DNA from: Amoeboaphelidium protococcarum
Lineage: Eukaryota; Aphelidiomycota; Aphelidea
NCBI GenBank assembly: GCA_023515745.1
Contig: JALECJ010000003.1
Span: 836,478-900,477 of the forward strand
Length of the DNA: 64,000 nt
Direction: 5' to 3'
Part shown: piece after piece, positions 58,473 through 64,000 of the stretch
How the letters are laid out: each line of letters opens with the position of its first letter
Position numbering within the stretch: the first letter of the stretch is position 1
Position numbers and translations under genes: made by a program
Notes under the pieces: generated by a model
What the model was told of the DNA's origin: nothing
What the model saw: only the letters and a program-made list of their open reading frames with translations
Database searches by the model: none

Positions 58473-61400
58473 TCAAAACCACTGATTGTATGGAACATTG
58501 TTCTGGAATGGACCTGATGACTGCTATTACCCACTCTACAGAGGTTACCCAGATTTGATATCATTAGCAGCAGGTCCATTTGGAGCAGTATTAGCACTTT
58601 ACACATTGCCAAACATATCAAACAGACTTGGCTCATTTCCTGCCATTCTAAACGCACTGTACTTATCAGAGGGATCAGGCTGCTATTACTACTATTAGTT
58701 GAGGCCGCTCTGATTATATTATTACAATGTTGAAGATTATGACACCTGCTGATGAGAATACATCTACTACTGCTACTAACCATACATATTACTGCCACCA
58801 AATGACAGATTACTTCCAGTATTTTGCTGAGGTATAGCAGAAGCAAACGAATTTTGTGAAAATAAATCAGTAGAAAACGGTGTACCGCCTTAACCAGAGC
58901 CCACACTACCTGCCATGCCACTACCAGGTTAATTGAATTGATTATAAGATCCAGCATTAAATCCGGACTAAAATCCAGATTGTGGATTAGAGATCAGCGG
59001 TTAGTTTGACTACGATTACTAAGGGGGATACTACTACATTTAAGGATATTCAGACATCAATGGAGGCTATTACTGTTACTGAGGATAAGATGTCGGTGCA
59101 ATCTGTGATCTAGTTGGCTAACTTTAAACTGACGCTGGGCGTTCAAACGGCACACTACTACCAGACACCATAAAAGCATCCGAAAGCCCACTATTTAAAG
59201 CCCCAGACTGCACTGAATTCATTGGAGACTGCTATTATTAAAAGGCATTGGAAACGCTAGATGGTCTTTGAGGGATCCCACTTTGCTGGCCTGAGTAATT
59301 ATTGGACTATTGAGCGAGCTTAGATTTGGCATTATCAAACAGCGTATCCGGATTAATTGCAGGGACAGCGACACTCTATTAAGATTATTGTTACTACTGT
59401 TGCTGTCTCCCTCTTCGCAACGTGTTGTTGTTTGAATTCTACTACTGCTAATTCACCGGAGCAGCAAACGATGGGAAATTAGACTGAGCTTACGCGGATA
59501 CAGCAGGTTAAGCCACGGCGGAAGCGCTAGTAAACAAATCAGTCTTTGGTGCCGAATCTTTAATTGGAGCTGCTTACCGCTACTATTGCTGAATTGCTAC
59601 TCGAGGTTAAGAATTCAATGAGCCATTAGAAGATGTCTTTGCACGCTTCAATTCTTCTTCCTAAAGACGTTTCGCCAGCTCCTCATCGCGCTTCAGCTAT
59701 TCCATCATATCCTACTTCATTTGGGGAGACTAAGTGCGATCAATGGTGGCAACCTTTTTCGCCAACAGAGAATCAAGATATGCAATATTCTTCAACTCTG
59801 CATCCTTTTCTTTCGGATCGACTTTCATAGCAGGACCTGGGGAGGTAGTACCGGTACTAATAGGAGGCTTGACTTGTTAATCAACAGAAGCAGGTCTTAA
59901 TCCCTAAGCAGCAACAGGCTCCTTGTTCAATGCAACCGCAGGATCAGCAACTTTGGAGAAAAAGTCCAATCCTTACTGCAACTTATCCATGCTCGGTCTA
60001 CCACGCCTTCTCTCTAAAGTGTCTTGCGACATAGTCTACTAAGCCGCCTGTGCAAATACCGGCATAGAAGATTGACCAACACTACTTTAGGATTAAATCT
60101 TCTGTTTAGCAAGCACTCGCAGTATATCTCCTTCTCTCATTCCCATTTCCTTCATGATGACACGCGTGAGATGCTCCATCACATCTTAATCCATCTTCTC
60201 TTGAACAAACTTCTCAGCGTACTACTAGGCATCTTCCTGATCAATCTTGCATGATAAAAAATACTCCAACCAATTAAATCCAGCATAAGAATATGGATCT
60301 TTCACAGCCCTAGGCTTAAAATTATCCTGAGGAGACTGCATCGACATCGAACGAGATTAAGACTGGGATTAAGGTTACCACGCAGAAATATTAGCTTGTG
60401 CAGTAGACACAGATAATTCATCAATCTTTGTCAAAACATCATCCAATGCGACACCGCTTTACTCCTATACATACAACACATCTTCTTTACAAAGTTTAGA
60501 TATCGGAACAGCAATTTTGACGCCATTAGTCTTATGCAACTAGACTTTACCGTCCTTGTATCCCAAATACGCGGCCTCCACCTTAAAAGTCTTTGACGTA
60601 TCAGTCCACTAGCGGTTATCAAACATTTGCTTCTTAGTGCTATGAATTGAACCACTTTCTGCACTGTTAACTGATGATGGGGAAGTTATAGATGGTGCAT
60701 CAATTTACGGACGAGGAGCCAATCTCGGCGGGCTTTCAACTGATGCTAACTTGGACGTCTCCGGTGGATAATACTCGGCCGCAGAAGAGAAAGACTCCGC
60801 ATCTGATGTAACTCTAGGAGGCAGTTTTGGCGTTGCGTTCTAACTAAGCCTAGGAGGAGTCTCAGGGTGACCATATTCAGTATCAACAACTACTGGCATA
60901 GCAGCTCTCGGAGGCTTTTGTGGTGATTATGTGGTACTTGCAGATTAAAAAACCACTGAGCTATTACTAGGCGTACTATTTCCACTTCTTTAACGTGGCG
61001 GCTTTATTGGAGGAGCATTTAACGCAGATACCACAGGAGGAACAACTTGCCGCCGCTCAGGCTCTTTAGAAATGAGACCAGATGGAACTTCCATTTAAAA
61101 CTTCTCTGGAAGTTGCTATGCAGTCTCTACCTTCTCAAATTAGATATACTTTCTCGGAAACACGCCCATATTCTTGGAATCACCAATTTTAAATCCATGG
61201 CACCATTCTTCACCTTTCTTAGTGACAATCACTCGATCACCGACATTCAATTTCAGTTCGTCATCTCCTTGGCCCTCAAATTCATACATTACAACAGCCT
61301 TTAGGGCCAACGGAGCTTCAGCTGGGTTATCCTGGGACACAATACCGGCATCCAGCTCCCGTGACCCACTCAACTTTATGACAGAGCCAGAAATAGGAGA

Positions 61401-62609
61401 GGAGATGGCTTTCAACGACTGATTTGACGCCATATTCTTCTTACCTTTATTGGCAGGAGTCAGAGAATCTTGAGATTATACTGGACTGCTATGTCGACTG
61501 TTTCCCGCACTTGGTTTACCACCACTACTTTCAACGCCTTTAAAAGTGTCAATTTAAGTGATCAATCGTTACAGAGCATTCTTATCATTGGACAGAAATT
61601 CATACGGAGATGAGTTACCATGTGGCTATAGCATAAACTTCTTCTTCTCCCTCTTATAATGAGCCAAATCATTGACATTCCATGTTTGAATGGTGCTCTT
61701 ATCTTTATCATCAATGAAATCAATGTTCCCATCAGAGAATTTGAGATATCCCTCTCTCGTTCTCTGCTTCTTGCCAATCCTTATTATCGCAGTTACAGGA
61801 CACAAATCCGTATCAACCGCATTATCGACAGTCTTATATTAAGAGCCATCCATCTATGGAGCAACAACGGGAAAATCAAAAGAAGCTGAAGCTTTAGAAG
61901 GAGACTTGACCACCTACTCTACGTGCTATCCAGGAATAAAATCATCATTAAAATCGTCAAACTCTTCCACCGGGGCTTCCTAGGCTTAAATCTACTCAAT
62001 CGCATATTGTTAAAGCGGATCGACATATTCTTATGACTAAGATTCTTTCATGGCAGCATATAGTGAAAGTTCCTTGTTACTAAACGATTTAACTAATCCG
62101 CCTCCACCAGCAACGTCGTCGCCAGTCATTGCAGCAGCAGGACCTTATGAATTCTAAGGAGACTACGGCCGGCTCTCGTCAAATTCTTTATCCAAATCTT
62201 GTACATTTATAGACGGTGCATTCAAGACAACATCAGTATTGGGCTCACAATAACTAGCAGGAACTTATCCAAACCGGCCATCTAATTCAACCAACCACCA
62301 ACCCGAACACAGTTCATCGTCAAACACATTCAAAGTCGTACCTTCAGTAAAACTAAGTTCCAATTCACTTTGTTGTTCGTAATCATACAAAGCAGTGGCA
62401 TTATACTTCACAGGGGCCGACTCAATATAACTAGACGGGACACTGCCAGATGTGTCGATGTGAGGATACACAGCCCCCTCCCACCAGTCATTATCAGAAT
62501 TATCAAAAACAACTAGCAAATCTCCCTCTTAAAAATTCAATAAATTACCATCATCCTCATTCTGATCTGTAAAATCGTATCTTGCCACATAAATTCCAAC
62601 AATAGTCAT
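58473..62609 (-). CDS. SLA1: SLA1, endocytic actin-patch adaptor
   Basis: The model is 1378 aa, ATG 62609-62607 to TGA 58475-58473. Domains in order: SH3-1 (VARYDFTDQNEDD, WWEGAVYP), SH3-2 (ATALYDYEQQSELELSF), a PH-like linker (GYLKFSDGNIDFIDD), SH3-3 (VMYEFEGQGDDELKLNVGD), SHD1 (FKVEAAYLGYKDGKVQLHK), SHD2 (FNWLEYFLSCKIDQEDAQQY), and a long Gln/Ser/Pro-rich C-terminus where yeast Sla1 keeps its LxxQxTG repeats. That region is full of TAA/TAG Gln. SHD1 binds NPFxD sorting signals, and SH3 domains hold Las17/WASP inactive. Length is near yeast Sla1 (1244 aa). Confidence 0.93.
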
Positions 62610-62855
62610 TGTGTTATAAAAAGTTGGTTGATTGTTACGATATTATCACAGCGCTCAAGTTTGATACGGAAACAACAAAGTATCCGCAAAAGAAAATGAG
62701 AAACAGAAAGAAGAGTCGACGGACGAGGAGAGATTGTTCAGCTTGAATGAACACTGGAAGACAATAGACCTCATGCTTCTAAAAGTGCTGTAAATCTTAA
62801 TCACAAACACACAATAATACTAATTAGATCTATACTATACTCAACACGTGATGAC

Positions 62856-63260
62856 TCAAAAGCAGCATTAGCAATCAAACGGGCAGTCTTTACTGTTGCC
62901 GGCATTTCTATTCTATTCGATCAGTTCTTCAGCAGAGATAATCCGATAGCCCTCCTCAGTTGTTTTTGAATTACTCGACTGAGATTGACGAGAAAAGAGC
63001 CCATCAATTAAAGATATACTCTCAGCTTGAATATGTACAGCTTTTTTCGATTTAGCTATATCTTTAGATTTTGCTTTATTAGAATCCTACTTAGTCACCG
63101 TCTATTTCTTCGCGTTTTAGTCTTTCAGAGAAGAGTTGATACTTGATGATTAATTGGGAATAGCCTCTTTATCCGACTACGAGTCTTCTGCCTACCGTTT
63201 CTTTCCAAAGGAGAATATATCGTCAATCTCATTACGTGGCTTCGACTTTACCTTTCCCAT
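62856..63260 (-). CDS. DUF1764-type small protein
   Basis: The model is 134 aa, ATG 63260-63258 to TGA 62858-62856. It starts MGKVKSKPRNEIDDIFSFGK and later has TTEEGYRIISAEELIE. The pair EIDDIF near the start and a T-E-x-G-[FLY]-x-I-x-x-x-E-E-L block near the end is the pattern of DUF1764, a family of small conserved eukaryotic proteins of unknown role. The middle is Lys/Ser-rich. After the motif the frame runs 20 codons further to a TGA, so the tail CQCCF is uncertain and could be cut by an intron. It lies 246 bp upstream of SLA1 on the same strand. Confidence 0.65.
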
Positions 63261-63648
63261 CCTTATTAATGTCTATTAATTATCTAAACGATCGATATAA
63301 TGTCTAAGGAATCAACAGAGAAGGTTTAGTGACAATGAAGCGCGTCTTTGACTTTTTTGCTCCTTTATTATTATTTAGGCTGAACGTTTTATAGATTCTC
63401 TCCCTCGCGCGTTGCCATGTGAAGTGAGTGAGTGATTGGGTGAAACTAAACTTCGCAGCGGGAATGAAACGGATTTCGTTTTTGAAATTCTCATCTTTCT
63501 TCTTCTTCTTTCTGTATTCTTTGTTTAGCTTTCCTACATTCTTTGTTTTTCCTGGTATTGTTATATACAGTCAGTTCTGCTTTATTTGACTCTGTCTTTT
63601 AGTTGATAGCGTTTATTTAGTCTGGTTTATATTTGAAATTCTGATTAA
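63261..63648. promoter_or_regulatory. Divergent promoter, 388 bp
   Basis: This separates the DUF1764 gene (minus) from the truncated gene (plus). It contains CGCGCGTTGCC near 63408 and long pyrimidine runs (CTTTCTTCTTCTTCTTTCT at about 63495) shortly before the plus-strand gene, a pattern common in fungal promoters. No frame or RNA gene seen. Confidence 0.35.
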
Positions 63649-64000
63649 ATGCAACCTGTTGGTGGTCAGTAGTAGGGAGCTAATGCTGTAGATGTGGCTC
63701 TGAAAGTTAATGAATAGTTGCGTCAATTGAGGGTGCATTTGAACAAACTAATATCTCTGCTGGATGGTAAAACTTTGATGTTGAGTGGAGTGAGTACGGA
63801 GCAGTTGGTTAAGTTGAATCATGATTTGTAAATTCAGATGGAGGGATTGTAGTCTTAGAGTAACGCTGCTCTTGAGATTGTCACTCCTAATGTGTCTGGC
63901 AGTCACGGCGGTGGTAGTAGTAGTAGTAATAATAATAACGGTAATAGTGGCAAAGCTTAGCCGGCAGAATTTAAGAAGAAACCGTCTCTATCCAATTGGT
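63649..64000 (+). CDS. N-terminal part of an unknown protein (cut by window end)
   Basis: Open from ATG 63649 to the right edge, 117 codons so far. It begins MQPVGGQQQGANAVDVALKV and continues with an amphipathic helix (LRQLRVHLNKLISLLD) and a Gln-rich helix, then a Ser/Asn/Gly low-complexity run. The heptad-like spacing suggests a coiled coil. It could be a Mediator or coactivator subunit, but nothing proves it. Confidence 0.45.

Noticed and set aside
1-64000. Ciliate origin because of the TAA/TAG=Gln code
   Set aside because: Velvet, SLA1 with SHD domains and the REG1-like gene are fungal-lineage features, and introns and gene layout fit an early fungal relative better.
1-64000. Many short frames ending at TAA or TAG on both strands
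   Set aside because: Under the Gln code these are pieces of long genes or shadows of genes on the other strand.
1-64000. CRISPR arrays, prokaryotic operons or phage genes
   Set aside because: No regularly spaced repeats; spliceosomal introns and eukaryotic proteins throughout.

Overview
The window is nuclear DNA of a compact eukaryotic genome. It uses a non-standard genetic code: TAA and TAG are read as glutamine and TGA is the only stop. The strongest proof is in conserved genes. In the photolyase, the invariant Gln of the GGWQWS motif is TAG, and the RIO kinase, SEC31, SHPRH-like ATPase and ATG1 kinase are continuous only under this reading. All 26 gene models that end inside the window end in TGA. 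Read with the standard code, nearly every gene here falls apart into short pieces.

The gene set points to the fungal side of the opisthokonts. It includes a Velvet-domain regulator, a REG1-type PP1 regulator (GATA_AreA/DUF1752-like core plus RVxF), a complete SLA1 (SH3, SHD1, SHD2), a DSF2-like Sel1 protein, a cerevisin/proteinase-K-type subtilase, SEC31, ATG1 and MIC10. A fungal-type gene set plus TAA/TAG=Gln fits an aphelid such as Amoeboaphelidium better than a ciliate. That assignment is inference and was not checked by any search. Introns are few and short (about 45-75 bp, one of 303 bp). All 13 introns I could place end in TGTAG.

Layout. 1-2.6 kb: the tail of an unknown gene, a Sel1-repeat gene and an unknown gene. 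3.0-15.7 kb: a cluster of five paralogous F-box-like genes, one broken by a frameshift. 16-19.6 kb: REG1-like, MIC10 and a secreted EF-hand membrane protein. 19.6-21.4 kb: no clear gene, but several hairpins. 21.4-25.7 kb: SHPRH/IRC20-type SNF2-RING ATPase. 26.1-33.8 kb: zinc-finger protein, RRM protein, CPD photolyase, subtilase and RPS13. 33.8-35.2 kb: decayed DNA with a retroelement integrase remnant. 35.2-43.8 kb: RIO1, a candidate meiotic axis protein (SYCP2/Red1 type), a BTB protein and Velvet. 44.2-49.3 kb: two small genes, MOB1, aprataxin/HNT3 and ATG1. 49.9-64 kb: SEC31, a receptor-type kinase with a threonine-rich stalk, SLA1, a DUF1764 protein and a truncated gene.

Together these are mostly housekeeping genes for vesicle traffic (SEC31, SLA1), autophagy (ATG1), ribosomes (RPS13, RIO1), DNA repair (photolyase, SHPRH-like, aprataxin), mitosis/meiosis (MOB1, axis protein) and regulation (Velvet, REG1-like). 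The F-box family and the receptor kinase are the lineage-specific part. Genes are packed tightly, with 50-70 bp between several convergent pairs and 140-440 bp in divergent promoters.
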